A stretch of 64,000 nt of DNA from Haliclystus octoradiatus (Eukaryota > Cnidaria > Staurozoa > Stauromedusae > Haliclystidae): NCBI GenBank assembly GCA_916610825.1, contig OU744453.1, positions 18,874,241 through 18,938,240 of the forward strand, written 5' to 3'. Each line of letters starts with the position of its first letter. The stretch's first letter is position 1. A program made the translations under genes and the position numbers. Positions 1 through 27,100 of the stretch are shown here, one piece after another. Below the pieces are notes generated by a model. The model worked only from the letters and a program-made list of their open reading frames with translations, was not told the origin of the DNA and ran no database searches.

Positions 1-1509
1 ATTATGAACTTTGAACCAAAATGATAAAAGTTCAAACAAATTGAACTTTAAGCCGGATTTATATCATCGGGGACATGTCGTTGCAAAGAAAATACCAACG
101 AGTTTCTTCGCAACGACTATTCTTTGCAATGATTCTCTTCGCAACGATATGCACTCATATCATCAATCGAGTAATCGAATTTTCGCTGGATTATGATCGG
201 ATTGGATAATCGGATTATGAACCAAACAATCGAGTTATTGGTTAAGGATTGAAGTTGATTGAAGATAAGATTAAACAGCTGACTGAAGTGAGATTTTCTT
301 GAGTTCAAGGCTTTAACTAGAAAATTGTTCACAGAGTTCAAAACCCAGGATTCTCATATATCGGAACTGTACTTGATCATATAACACCAAGCTCTGGGTT
401 ACATCTGCCGATGTTTGCAAATAATTAATAGGTATCAGGATTCAGAGCCCATGTGGGATTGGGGGAGTACAATAATGTGGGGTTCACTGGTGAGACCAAT
501 GTACGAGAAGACCAAACACAGGCTACTACTACCAGCAGAAATACAACAGCTTGACATCTTCAAGTAGTATAAAATGATTTTTATAAGATATTATCTTAAG
601 AACATTTTACGTTTATAAATATTTGTATATATAAGTATCAGGTAAAATAATATATAAATCTATACTTCTTTCTCAATTATAATCATAATATGTGGGCCTA
701 TTTGTACCATTTCTGGGTTTAAACAAAATTTTTAAAGTATTCTAATTTCTATATGTTTCATCTAATATATTTCTCTAGCTAGATTATGCATAACAAAATA
801 CTGGTCTAATTAACTTTATCGTATTATTCTATTTATGGTCAGGTTTAGAAATATGTTCAAAATGTTCAAAATGTATACTATGTAAAATTACAGCAACATG
901 ATGGGACGATGAAACTATAGTTACCAGAGAAGGACAACATTAATTTTATCAAATTCAAATAATATTTCTGTCAATGAAAAACATCCAAAAGCAGCAAAGA
1001 AAACTAATTGTGCAGTATTTCATGAATTATATGTGAGAAGCAGATTTTCATCCTCAGATCAATCCAAATAACTTTCTTCACGATAATGTGTTAAAAGTAA
1101 TTTTAGGAGGACATCTATATCCCCTGATGACGAGCAATTTTGATATTAATCAAGTTTCAAGTATCAAACATATATAATCAACTTGGATTTGGCTGGTTAA
1201 ACTATCAGTGATATTGAACAGAAATAATGTTCGATTTGAATCAAACTGATATCATTCTCGTCTGGTAGAAACGTTTCTTTCTTGTATCTCATGAGTTCTT
1301 CTCAATCAAAAAATTACATTATTTCAAATTATCATTAAATGTCTGTCTAATGCAAATATATTGTGTCCTGGTTGGCCAACCAATTTAGAATATTGAACAA
1401 ATATAACAATATTTGTTGTACATTTGAAGACATTTTTAGGAGAGTTTTATTGCAATTTTAGTAGAATTATTGAATTTAACTAGTTTTAATCTTTTGTACA
1501 ATTAATTAT
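1..1509. other. AT-rich flank, no gene seen
   Basis: I see no exon with good splice sites or coding bias here. The stretch lies downstream of the minus-strand transporter gene and probably includes its 3' UTR. A minus-strand AATAAA signal (plus-strand TTTATT at 1446-1451) lies about 60 bases past the stop codon. Bases 140-240 carry ATCG-rich sequence resembling the interior of the hAT-like element at 11898-12460. Confidence 0.5.
1446..1451 (-). promoter_or_regulatory. Candidate polyadenylation signal of the SLC37-like gene
   Basis: AATAAA on the minus strand, about 60 bases downstream of the TAA stop at 1510. The position fits a short 3' UTR. A single hexamer in AT-rich DNA is weak evidence. 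Confidence 0.35.
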
Positions 1510-15168
<13,659 letters not shown>

Positions 15169-16039
15169 GACAGAAATTAATCCAGCTCTATCCACGTTGC
15201 CTGCCAGAATGAATAAATTACTGTGGTTTGACCGCTACGATAGCTTTCTCACATATCAAGCCGTGCGAGAAAATTTTGAATTTCTTGTGAGATTTACATG
15301 AGTTAGCATACATTATTAAGCCTCTATATAATTTTTGTTTTTGCATCATCCTTATCACGTGACACGTTTGTGATTGCTCAATTATTTGTAAAATATTTAC
15401 TCTTTGAAATTATGTGTTTCAAATATTGGGTTTTTATAAGTGAATACTTGTCTTTTCCGAGAATATCATCATGTTTTCAGGGTTATTAAAAGAGTTGATT
15501 GCATTCAATTTTGTTTTTGAAAGAATTTTGTTCTAAAAGGCTGAAATGTTTTTAAATTTTGGCGACGGCGGGTGAACAGGATGTCACATTGACGTCATGA
15601 AACTAAATTTAGGAGGATGCTGCTGCAAACTTTCTAACAGACAGCAAACATATTTTTTAATTTTGGATACCACACAAAAAAAATATCAAATTTTTGGATG
15701 TATTTTTAAATACCGCTTGTAATTTTAATCATATAACCAACTTTGACATCTTGAACCAAATTCCTTGTTAAAAATATTTATTTTGGATTTAAATTATTTC
15801 ATGAGAGTGAACCCCCTGAATTTCTATTCACCAGGAAAACATTTCTTGCGTAATGCGCATGTTGATTTTTCAACACGAACATTTTTTTACTTCATTGATC
15901 AAAAAATTTGAGAATTGCGTAATAGACTTTTGACCAAGTAATCGTTAGGAAAGAGTTTAATGCTGTTGAATTAGATTTGTGGAAAGTAAGCTATTTATTT
16001 TAAAATAATATTTTGGTTGGCTATTTCATGATATAAAAG
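15169..16039. promoter_or_regulatory. Intergenic region between two divergent genes
   Basis: 870 bases separate the start codon of the SLC37-like gene (minus) from that of the bZIP gene (plus), so both 5' UTRs and promoters must lie here, unless there are unseen upstream exons. I see no convincing TATA box or binding-site cluster in this AT-rich sequence. Confidence 0.5.
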
Positions 16040-16633
16040 ATGGAAGATCATTCTGAGAATTCCTCACAAAACGGTGGAAATAGTAGTCCAAAACTTGAGA
16101 TAGACGACGATTATCATTTTGGCGAACCATCTGAGAAACGAACAAGGAAAGATTCAAAGTCATCTCATGAAAGACCAAATGATGAATATGTTAAAAAAAG
16201 AGCAAGAAATAATTTAGCTGTTAAAAAATCTCGAGATAGATCAAAATTAAGAATTTTAGAAACACAAAATCGTGTCGATCAACTGACGAAAGAAAATGAG
16301 GACTTGCAAACGAAAGTAACTTTACTATCAAAAGAGTTGAATGTTTTACGTGCTTTATTTACAAGTGGTGGATTTACCTTACCATGTAATGTTCAAATAA
16401 TTGGTACTTCTATAAATCAAAACCATGGAGCAGCAAAACCATCGATTCTTACAACCCATGCAAACGGTTCAAAAACTACAACTCCACATAGCTCAAGTCC
16501 AGCTTATGTGAACTTTCCAAAACAACATCAATCAAGGAAAGCCAGTAGAGTTGAAAATCATACGTCTGTTATACGTACAGCACATTCGATAAACTCTCCG
16601 ACTATGGCATATGAAGTTGTAGCTACTAAATAA
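16040..16633 (+). CDS. C/EBP-gamma-like bZIP transcription factor, intronless
   Basis: 197 aa. The N-terminal 45 residues are acidic, Ser-rich and probably disordered. The basic region (residues 51-70, RARNNLAVKKSRDRSK) has the RNNxAVKKSR core that defines C/EBP proteins. The leucine zipper follows with heptad leucines at 82, 89, 96 and 103. The linker and zipper words QNRVDQLTKENEDL and LLSKELNVLRALF, and the short size without an N-terminal activation domain, point to the gamma type. That type acts mainly by dimerising with other bZIP proteins on CCAAT-like DNA in the nucleus. The Ser/Thr/His-rich tail is not recognised. The ATG at 16040 is the first in frame, and the single exon matches the intronless coding region usual in C/EBP genes. 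Confidence 0.88.
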   Translation: MEDHSENSSQNGGNSSPKLEIDDDYHFGEPSEKRTRKDSKSSHERPNDEYVKKRARNNLAVKKSRDRSKLRILETQNRVDQLTKENEDLQTKVTLLSKELNVLRALFTSGGFTLPCNVQIIGTSINQNHGAAKPSILTTHANGSKTTTPHSSSPAYVNFPKQHQSRKASRVENHTSVIRTAHSINSPTMAYEVVATK

Positions 16634-16639
16634 TTCACA

Positions 16640-18110
16640 TTATCTGAATTTCTGTACAGTATATAAATAAACAACAACACTATCAAAAGATAGACTTCCA
16701 GGATGAAGTTTTTTTGCTTTTAATCACATCTATCAGTTTTCGTGGACGAACTGAGATGGAATATATATAATAATTTACAATTGTTTTTGATGCTGTGTTG
16801 TGTACAAATTAATGAAATTATTACACTTTTGACTTGTAACTTCATCAAACCTAGATTTCCTATGTAAAATATGTAACGATAAATATTCATAAATGTTTGT
16901 GTAATTGTAATTTAACTCATTGTTTATCAATAATCATCTCTTAGGCTCACCAGAAAGACTTTCTTTTCATGTGTTTTAATATTGAAATTGCATTATCATC
17001 TGTATTTCAGTAGATACATATTGAGAAAAAGGAAGCATTTTTGCACATAATGAAAAGTAAGAAACGTTTTTATAGTGCAGGCAGTAACAAAACATTTTTG
17101 CAAACAACTAGAATTTATGAAGTCCGGAATTTTCTCATTAATTTTGTTCGCAGCAGCGTAAACGCAAAATAAATCTAAATTACATTGGTAATTTACTGGA
17201 CTTTTCTCTTTACGTCGTTTGCTTTTTGAGGGCCTTTGAGATAGTGGGGGGTCAGAAGAACCCAACTGTACGCTTATGGATAGAATTGTCTCACTATCAA
17301 ATGAAAATGCACCGTCCCGTTAATAATAAGATCAATATGGTTTGCCGCGCATATCTATGTCATGATCGATAAAGTTGCGACATTCTTGCATCAGATAAAA
17401 CACACTAGATAAAATTACTTCGCCCTGGACAAATAAACAATTGTCCCCGAAGCGGGCTGGTAAATCATGTTCTTTGTGAAACTTTCAAAAAACGAAACAA
17501 ACAGATTTCACTGGATATTTAAATTAGGGGTGAAAGCCATAGGGGCATGGTAATATAAAGCCCCCTGGCCGGGTACAATTGACAATGTTGGGAAAAGTAG
17601 CGCTTTGGAACAGTACAGCATAAAATTTATTTCTGTTGAATTTGTTCTGAATTTTCAGAATATAATATAGGCGTGCATAACTTCATTTTTCCAGAATAAA
17701 ATAGAGGGGTTGAAGCAATTTCAAGAATCTCGCTGCACGTTTTGGGTCGAACCAAATACTATAAGGTTTTGTAAGTATTGAAGCAAATCATTAACAAATT
17801 GATTTTTCAAGAGGTATATAATGTGAATAAACTTGAAAAATGTTTTGAAAGTCAAAAAACATACTATATTTACAAATGGAAAATTATTAATTCTATCATA
17901 ATTGATTAAACAAAATGATGACGTCTAAATTATTACAAAAACATAAAAGAAATAAAACAAACATTGAAATGAGAGAGAAAGAGTTTTTCCACAAGATAAA
18001 GATGGTCTATAATGCATATTTGTGGTTCAATATTGGTTTTTAAAATGTTTCAAATAACTAACTATATGTCATTTACATTTATTGAGTAGATATTTCAAAT
18101 TATTTATTCG
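16640..18110. other. Intergenic region between convergent bZIP and filamin genes
   Basis: The 3' UTRs of both genes must fall here. A minus-strand AATAAA (TTTATT at 18078-18083) lies about 30 bases past the filamin stop. A minus-strand open frame at 16996-17265 shows no recognised domain and I do not call it a gene. Confidence 0.45.
16666..16671 (+). promoter_or_regulatory. Candidate polyadenylation signal of the bZIP gene
   Basis: AATAAA 33 bases after the stop codon of the bZIP gene. It could end a very short 3' UTR; further A-rich signals lie downstream. Confidence 0.35.
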
Positions 18111-21100
18111 TTAAACAGTAACATGACACGGCGAACCAGGTATATGGTTATCGCCCCATAAAATCTTCAAAATGTAATCGCCAGATTCTTCTAAAATGTA
18201 ATTAACAGAGTAAACGTTATTTCCAGTGTGTTTAACATTGATTTCTTTGGCAGGTATTACAGGCCCTTCAACACCAACCATAAGCGAACCTCTTCCTGCG
18301 TTGCTTGCATTTACAGTAAACTCAGCTGGTTTTCCTAAATATGCACGACGCAGACCACTGCCACGCGACGTACATTTACTCGCATCACCAGGCAAGTAAG
18401 ATGCATCGACTTCATCTTCAGAACGGAATACCATAACTTTAAATGGACTAGATGTAATATGTTGTCCTGCAAATTTAATTGATATTTCATAACTACCAGA
18501 TATTGTTGGCTTATAAGTAACAAGATAGGTTCCATCGTCTTGTTCAACGCAATTCATTTTCACTTTAGCAGGGCCATCAATTGATAAAGCTAATGCTCCT
18601 GAACCAGCTTCTAATGCATTCACAGTGAACTCAGCAGATTTTTCTACAACAGCAACATTTAAACCAGGTCCAAAAGCTTTAACTTTGCTTGGATCACCCT
18701 CTAATCCACCAACTTTAACAGTAAATGGACTACCAGGAATATGCGTTCCATTGAAAAATACATTCACATGATGAACACCAAGTTCTTTTGGTACGAATCG
18801 AACCGCAAAGTTACCCTTGTCTTCTAACTCACGCACAGCACAATCAAGCTCTTGTCCAGATGGTGATATGACAGATGCTGTGATATCTCCGTCTTTGCCT
18901 TTCATTTGTACAGCAAAGCTTGCTTGTTGACCAACACGAAGGATTTGTTCTTGGAATTGAGCCATACTCATTGCACTTGCATCGTCTTGTGGTAGAACTT
19001 TAACATTGAATGGACTGTCTGGGATAGCTTCATCGGCAAATCTAATGTGTACAGTGTACTCTCCTGCTTCGACTGGATACCATGCAATATCGCAAGAACC
19101 ATCTCCATTATCGTGACATTGTATTTCAGCCTTGGCTGGGCCTTCAACTGCAACAGCAAGTCCACCTGGTCCTGCATCTCGTGTGATAACCTTGAATTGG
19201 GCAGGTTGGCCTGCAATACCTTGTTCAAGACCAGGTCCTTCAGCTCGGCATGCTTTGGCTCCACCTGCTGGTGCTTCAACTAAAACTTTGAAAGGAGATC
19301 CGGGAATATGACGTCTTTTAGATTTTACGTTAACTAAATGTTCTCCACGTTCTTTTGGTACAAATCGAACAGTAAAAGTATCATTTCCAGTTTCAACAAT
19401 TTCGGCATCATCTTCGGCACCTGATGGTCGTGTAATTGTTGCCTTCAAATCTTTTGCTCCGTCAAATTTGATAACAAAATCTTGTTGCGACGGTTGGCCT
19501 TGAGATGATGGAAAGGCTAAGATGTCACTGTAGCTATCTGGAGGAGCTGTTTCTACACCTCGTTGATTAGTTGCACAAACCATATCTTCTTCAATTGGTA
19601 CTACACCATCAGAATCTTTCACTCTACATTTAAATGGACTTCCTGGAACATGTTCATCAGCAAATGTGACATTCATTGTATAACTACCAGGTACTTTTGG
19701 ACAATAATCTACAGTGCATGTTCCATTCTGAAAATAAGAAAATAAAATATATAAATAAGTTGAAAGCTGCACAAGTTTTTCTGAATTTGTATTTGTTTGT
19801 TTTTCTATCTATCTCTATATTAATAGTATTGTCTATTTGTAAATTAATTATATGTATGTCTATATTTGTGGTCTGTCCAAACTTATGTACTTTTTCACTG
19901 GAGAAACAATACAGATGATCCGTTGTCCGGAAATTTTGCGAGCACTTTGTGTCAAGATAACCTTGTAAAGTAACAGATTTGTGGTATGAAAATTATGATT
20001 TTCCGATGTTGCTTTAAAATAATGAACTTCATTTGACATTTTGCTTGCTATCATTGTATTAACAAATTTGAAGATTTTCAAAATTTCATAGGTTGATAAT
20101 CTAGGGGGGAACCAAATCGAATTCAAAGAAGTGCATAGCGATTAATCTTGTAATCATACCTCATTATCAATACAGTTCAATTCAACCTTTGAAGGTCCTT
20201 CAATTGATAAACCAAGACCACCAAACCCGGCATCTTTAGTATCAACGTCAAATGTAGATTTTCTGTTAACTTGACCTTCATGTAATCCTGCCAATAAAAA
20301 TAATAGACACACATTAGAACTGTTTACTAAACGCACAAACAATCAATATCGAGCAATCAGATGTCTTAGAGACAGGTTACATCCGTGTGCATGTCCAAAT
20401 CAAACTACAAATGAGCAGAGAAAATCCTCGTAAATCATCACTTCGCCTAACTGTTCAACAGAAACAAGTTTAAAAGTCCTTACTACGACACACAAAATAT
20501 ATTTTACCTTTTCCATAAGCTTTTACTTTAGATGCATCCGGTTTACTTTGAATATCTTCTTGTTTCACAACAATATCATAAGGACTATCACCAATATGTC
20601 TATTATTTCGTTTGATACTAAGTTTATGTGTACCAACTTCTTCAGGGATAAATGAAACTAATAAAGATTTATTATCTTTACCAGCTAAAAGTTCAACAGG
20701 TTTTTCCTTTCCAGATGGTGCTTTAATCGAACCAGTTAAGAAGCGTAAATCATCAGGTATTTTAATTCCGGGTATTTCCAAGCCAACGTCACATGATTTA
20801 GGTTTACCGTCACCAACCATGACCTCGATAGGACTGCTTACAATTGGTTTTCCATTCTTTTCGATGTGAATAAGGTGTTTGCCTGTTTGTTTGGGTGTGA
20901 ATGTAACACAGAGTTTGCCATCATCGGTTGCTTTTAGCTCAATTGGTTCTTTTTCTTTGTTAGGGCGTTCCAATATTCCTTTCAAGAATTTCAAGTCTTT
21001 AGGTAGATTGAGTTCAGGAATATTGAAGCCAACATTGCATGGTATTCCAACACCAGGTCCTTGAGGTGCAACCATCACTTCGAATGGACTACCACTGACA

Positions 21101-24100
21101 GGGCGTTTGTTTTTTCTAATATGAAGAAGATGTTTTCCAGGTTCAGTTGGAGTAAATGCGACAGCGAGTTTGCCATCGTCTGTTGCCTTGAGGTTGATTG
21201 GTTCTTTCTTGCCATTAGGTCTTTCAAGTTCTCCATCCATATTTTTAAGATCACGTGGCAAATCAAGTCCTGGGATGTCTAAGCCGGCATCACATGGTCT
21301 TCCAACGCCTGGTTGACTTTCGTCAGTTGGTGCGTACATGGCATCAATAAGGTCCTCTTCAATCGGTTGTGGTCCAACCATGACTTCAAATGGACTTCCA
21401 TCGATAGGGCGTTTATTCTTGTTGATGTGAATAAGATGTTTTCCAACTTCCTTTGGTGTGAATCCAACAGCTAATTTACCATCGTCTGTGGATTTCAGAT
21501 CAAGAGGTTCTTTCTTGCCATTGGGCCGTTCCAATTCACCATCCAAGTACTTGAGATCGCGAGGCAAGTTGATGCCTGGGATGTCTAAGCCGACATCACA
21601 TGGTCTGCCGACAGGTAGACCACCACTTTCTGGGGCAGCAACCATTACAACAAATGGACTTCCGTCAATTGGCTTCTTGTTCTTTTTAATATGAATGAGA
21701 TGTTTACCAGGTTGCTTAGGTGTAAATGAAATTGCAAGCTTGCCGTCATCTGTAGATTTGAGATCTAATGGTTCTTTCTTGCCATTGGGACGCTCGAGTT
21801 CACCATCCAGGTATTTCAAGTCCCTTGGGAGATCAATTCCTGGAATATCTAGACCAACATCACAAGGCTTGCCAACAGCTGGGCCTTGAGGGGCAACCAT
21901 AATTTCAAATGGACTTCCATCCACTGGTCGGTTGTTCTTCTTAATATGGATAAGATGTTTTCCAGTTTCTTTGGGGGTGAATGCTACGGCTAGTTTACCA
22001 TCATCAGTAGCTTTAAGATCGACAGGTTCTTTCTTTCCATTTGGTCTCTCAAGTTCTCCAGTTAAGAATTTGAGATCACGTGGTAGATCAAGTCCTGGGA
22101 TGTCTAAGCCGGCATCACATGGTCTTCCAACGCCTGGTTGACTTTCGTCAGTTGGTGCGTACATGGCATCAATAAGGTCTTCTTCAATCGGTTGTGGTCC
22201 AACCATGACTTCAAATGGACTTCCATCAATAGGGCGTTTATTCTTATTGATGTGAATAAAATGTTTTCCAACTTCCTTTGGTGTGAATCCAACAGCTAAT
22301 TTACCGTCGTCTGTGGATTTCAGATCAAGAGGTTCTTTCTTGCCATTGGGTCGTTCCAGTTCACCATCCAAGTACTTGAGATCGCGAGGCAAGTTGATGC
22401 CTGGGATGTCTAAACCGACGTCACATGGTCTGCCGACAGGTAGACCACCACTTTCTGGGGCAGCAACCATTACAACAAATGGACTTCTGTCAATTGGCTT
22501 CTTGTTCTTTTTAATATGAATGAGATGTTTACCAGGTTGCTTAGGTGTAAATGAAACTGCAAGTTTGCCGTCATCTGTAGATTTGAGATCTAATGGTTCC
22601 TTCTTGCCATTGGGACGCTCAAGTTCACCATCCAGGTATTTCAAGTCCCTTGGGAGATCAATTCCTGGAATATCTAGACCAACATCACAAGGCTTGCCAA
22701 CAGCTGGGCCTTGAGGGGCAACCATAACTTCAAATGGACTTCCGTCAATTGGCTTCTTGTTCTTTTTAATATGAATGAGATGTCTACCAGGTTGCTTAGG
22801 TGTAAATGAAACTGCAAGTTTGCCGTCATCTGTAGATTTGAGATCTAATGGTTCTTTCTTGCCATTGGGACGCTCAAGTTCACCATCCAGGTATTTCAAG
22901 TCCCTTGGGAGATCAATTCCTGGAATATCAAGACCAACATCACAAGGCTTGCCAACAGCTGGGCCTTGAGGGGCAACCATAATTTCAAATGGACTTCCAT
23001 CGACTGGTCGGTTGTTTTTCTTAATATGGATAAGATGTTTTCCAGTTTCTTTGGGGGTGAATGCTACGGCTAGTTTACCATCATCAGTAGCTTTAAGATC
23101 AACAGGTTCTTTCTTTCCATTTGGTCTCTCAAGTTCTCCAGTTAAGAATTTGAGATCACGTGGTAAATCAAGTCCTGGGATGTCTAAGCCGGCATCACAT
23201 GGTCTTCCAACGCCTGGTTGACTTTCGTCAGTGGGTGCGTACATGGCATCAATAAGGTCTTCTTCAATCGGTTGTGGTCCAACCATGACTTCGAATGGAC
23301 TTCCATCGATAGGGCGTTTATTCTTGTTGATGTGAATAAGATGTTTTCCAACTTCCTTTGGTGTGAATCCAACAGCTAGTTTACCATCGTCTGTGGATTT
23401 CAGATCAAGAGGTTCTTTCTTGCCATTGGGTCGTTCCAATTCACCATCCAAGTACTTGAGATCGCGGGGTAAGTTGAGGCCTGGGATATCCAAACCGACG
23501 TCACATGGTTTTCCGACAGGTAGACCACCACTTTCTGGGGCAGCAACCATTACAACAAATGGACTTCCATCAATTGGCTTCTTGTTCTTATTGATATGAA
23601 TGAGATGTTTACCAGGTTGCTTAGGTGTAAATGAAACCGCAAGTTTGCCATCATCTGTAGATTTGAGATCGACAGGCTCCTTGTGTCCGTTAGGGCGTTC
23701 TAGAACACCATCTAAATATTTCAGATCTTTTGGTAAATCAAGTCCTGGTATATCAAAACCAACATCACACGGTTTGCCAACAGATGGTGAATGCTCCTCT
23801 GGTGCAACCATAACTTCGTATGGCGATCCAGTGACAGGGCGACCACGTTTCTTAACATGAATCAAATGTTTGCCAGGTTCTTTAGGAACAAATGCAACAC
23901 CAAGTGTATTATCAGGGTTACATTTAACATCCAAAGGTTCCTTCTTTCCATTTGGTCTCTCCAATTCACCTGTGACATGTTTCAAGTCTTCGGGTAAGTT
24001 CAATTCTGGAATATCTAGATTGACATCACATTCGCTATTAACTCTTGGTACTTTTTCTTCCTGTATGGCATCTTCAACAATAACTGAGAATGGACTACCT

Positions 24101-27100
24101 TCGACAGGGCGTCCACGTTTTGTAACATCAATCAAATGCTCACCAGGTTCATTTGGAACGAAAGAAACATTAAGTGTGTTCTCTGGTGTTGCTTTCAATT
24201 CTAACGGTTCTTTTTTGCCTGTAGGACGAGTGAGTTGTCCTTCCATGTTTTTGAGATCTTTTGGTAATTCAACCCCAGGTATAGCAAGATTTACATCACA
24301 TGGGTTGCCAACGGTAGGTCCTTTTGGTTTCTCTTCGCCAACCATAACAACAAATGGGCTACCTGGTACTGGTTTTTTAAATTTGGTAATGTGAACAAGA
24401 TGTTTTCCTTTTTCAGTTGGAACAAAATTAACGGATAATGTTTTTCCATCTGGGCCAACACCAATATCAAGTGGTGATTTCTTTCCAGTTGGTCTTTCTA
24501 ATTCACCTTCAAGATTTTTAAGGTCTTTAGGCAAGTCTAGTCCTGGTATATCTAATCCAAGCGCACATTCTTTTCCGACAACAGGTCCGCCTTCAGTAGG
24601 TCCAGTTTCATCAACAAGAACTTCAAATGGACTACCATCAACCGGCTTTCCTTTCTTTGTAACGTCAATAAGATGTTTACCAGGCTCGTCAGGTGTAAAT
24701 GCAAGTGCTAATGTACCATCTGGGCCTTCGGATACATCGATTGGTTCTTTCTTTCCTGATGGTCGTGATAAGACCGCTTTCAAATCTTTCAAATCCTTTG
24801 GTAACTCAACATCAGGTACATCAAAGTTCATTGGACATTCATCTCCAACAATTGGGGCACCTTCCATTGGTACAGCCTCCTCAACGATAACTTCAAATGG
24901 ACTGCCTTTGACTGGTTTACCATTTTTAGTAACATCAATGATATGTTTACCAGGTTCTTCTGGTACAAAATCAATAGACAATGTTTCGTTTGGACCTTCA
25001 CTAACGTTAATTGGCTTCTTTTTGCCAGACGGTGTTGTAAGTACTGCTTCAAGGTCTTTCAAATCATCAGGTAACTGGAGACCAGGAACATCAAATTTAT
25101 TATTAACCTCATTGCCGACTTTAGGTGCATCAACAACAAATATTGAGAATGGACTATTTGGTACGTGTTTCTTGTCTTTTTTAACACTGATAAGATGCTC
25201 TCCTGCTTCAAATGGAACGAATGATAAAGCAAGCGTCTTTTCTGGTGACATTTTACATTCTACAGGATCAACACGACCGTTAGGACGTTTCACAGTTGCA
25301 GTCAGCCGTTTCAAATCATCAGGTAGTTTTACACCTGGAATATCTAGATTAACGTCACATGGTTTTCCAGCAACAGGTACTTCGCCAGGCGTTGCTTCAA
25401 CCATAACAATATATGGACTGTCTTCAACATGTTTTCCATTCTTCGTAATGTTAATGATGTGTTTGCCGACATCTTTTGGAACAAACGCCACAGCGATTTC
25501 ACCATCCTTGTCAATTTCAACATCCAACGGTTCTTCTTTGCCGTTAGGTCTAACAACTGTGCCTTTCAATTTAGGTACATCGTCTGGTCTTGCAACATCA
25601 GCACATTCAAATGGTACGTGACATGGTTGACCAAGAACTGGTTTATCCCTAACGTAAATTGGGAATGGACTATCTTTGACGTGTTTACCACGTTTAGTGA
25701 TATCTAACATATTCTTGCCATATTCTTTTGGTGTGAATGTAGCAATGAATGAATCGTTCGGTCCTTCAGTGATTTTAACAGGTTCCTTCTTTCCAGATGG
25801 GGCAGTAAGAACACCTTTAAGACTTGGTACGTCATTTGATGCAAAGTCTTTGGGTGCCATTTCGTAATCACAAGGATGCTCAACTTCAAAGATTGGTTCT
25901 TCGCTGACAACATGTGGCTTGAATGGACTGCCTGGAACTGCTTGATCAGCAAACTTGACATGAACATCATAATTTCCTGGAATAAATAATTATGAAAACA
26001 TGCAATTAACACTTGCATGAAGATAACAAAGAAATGGACAGTTTTTATTAGTTACACCCTGTGTATAACCGTCACCTGCGCATAGTGGTCAATTTCTCTC
26101 CATTATTTCTTAACACTTATGTTGCCGCACTGTAAGAGAACCTGGGTATGACACAGGCCGCACAAGTTGAGCTCAGCACATGGGAAAGAAATGCAATGAT
26201 TATATTTCTCTTTTTGGAATGTTAGAGATTGTTTTATTACTTGAAATTACATAGTTTGGAGTACACCAATATTATTTATAGTTTATAGTGTGACGTATTT
26301 TTTAATCAAAATAAATTTGAATGTTTTGTTCTTGGCAATGAAACACTTATGAATTTTCCCTTTAAACAGCTTCGAAGCATGTTGTAAACAAAATGGCGAA
26401 GGGCGAGCTTGGAGTTTTTTATTTATAAATTGTGGTATTATATATATATAGGCGTAACTATATATAATTCCCGTCAATCAATGTGTTCTATAATTATATG
26501 TTAATTGTCGTACGATCACAGTTATTGCGACATAACTTAACATGTTTGAGATTAGATCCAACTTGACTCTGAATTGAGAATGTTGTCTTTGATGTGTGGT
26601 TATAAATAATTCTGTTATTTTGTCTGTTATACGACAAACTTGGCGTCCCCTTGGTGGATAAATTATTATATATATACAAAACATGGATCTCAAAAGACGC
26701 GATTTAAATTTAAACGATGAAGAAAGAGCAGACGCGTGGCTGATGTCGTTCGAAGCTAAGGCCAGAGGTAAAGACATTAAAGATGACATCAAGACAAAAA
26801 TATATTCTAAAGCAGATTTGTTTATAGAATTATGTGGAGAAGATGCGTTATTAAAACTAAATCGCTTGGTAAAACCAAACAGGTTAACAGATATGCCATA
26901 CAAAGAAATTCACGAGTATATAAAAGAACTCTTGGAACCGAAGAAAAGATTGCTTGTGGCTGAACGGACGAATTTTCTAGCCATTAGAAGAAGTCAAGAC
27001 GAGACAGCAGACGATCTGTACTTAAGAATAAACAACCAAGCAGATAGATGTGAGTTCGAAAATTTCAAAAAGGTAGAAGACCCTGTAGTTGAAATGAAAA

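Noticed and set aside
16996-17265. 89-codon minus-strand frame, basic N-terminus and Cys-rich
   Set aside because: No domain recognised, lies in the likely 3' UTR zone of the filamin gene, and has weak coding character.
20612-25621. Many plus-strand open frames opposite filamin exon 15
   Set aside because: Shadow frames of the repetitive filamin coding strand; their repetition mirrors the Ig-repeat period.
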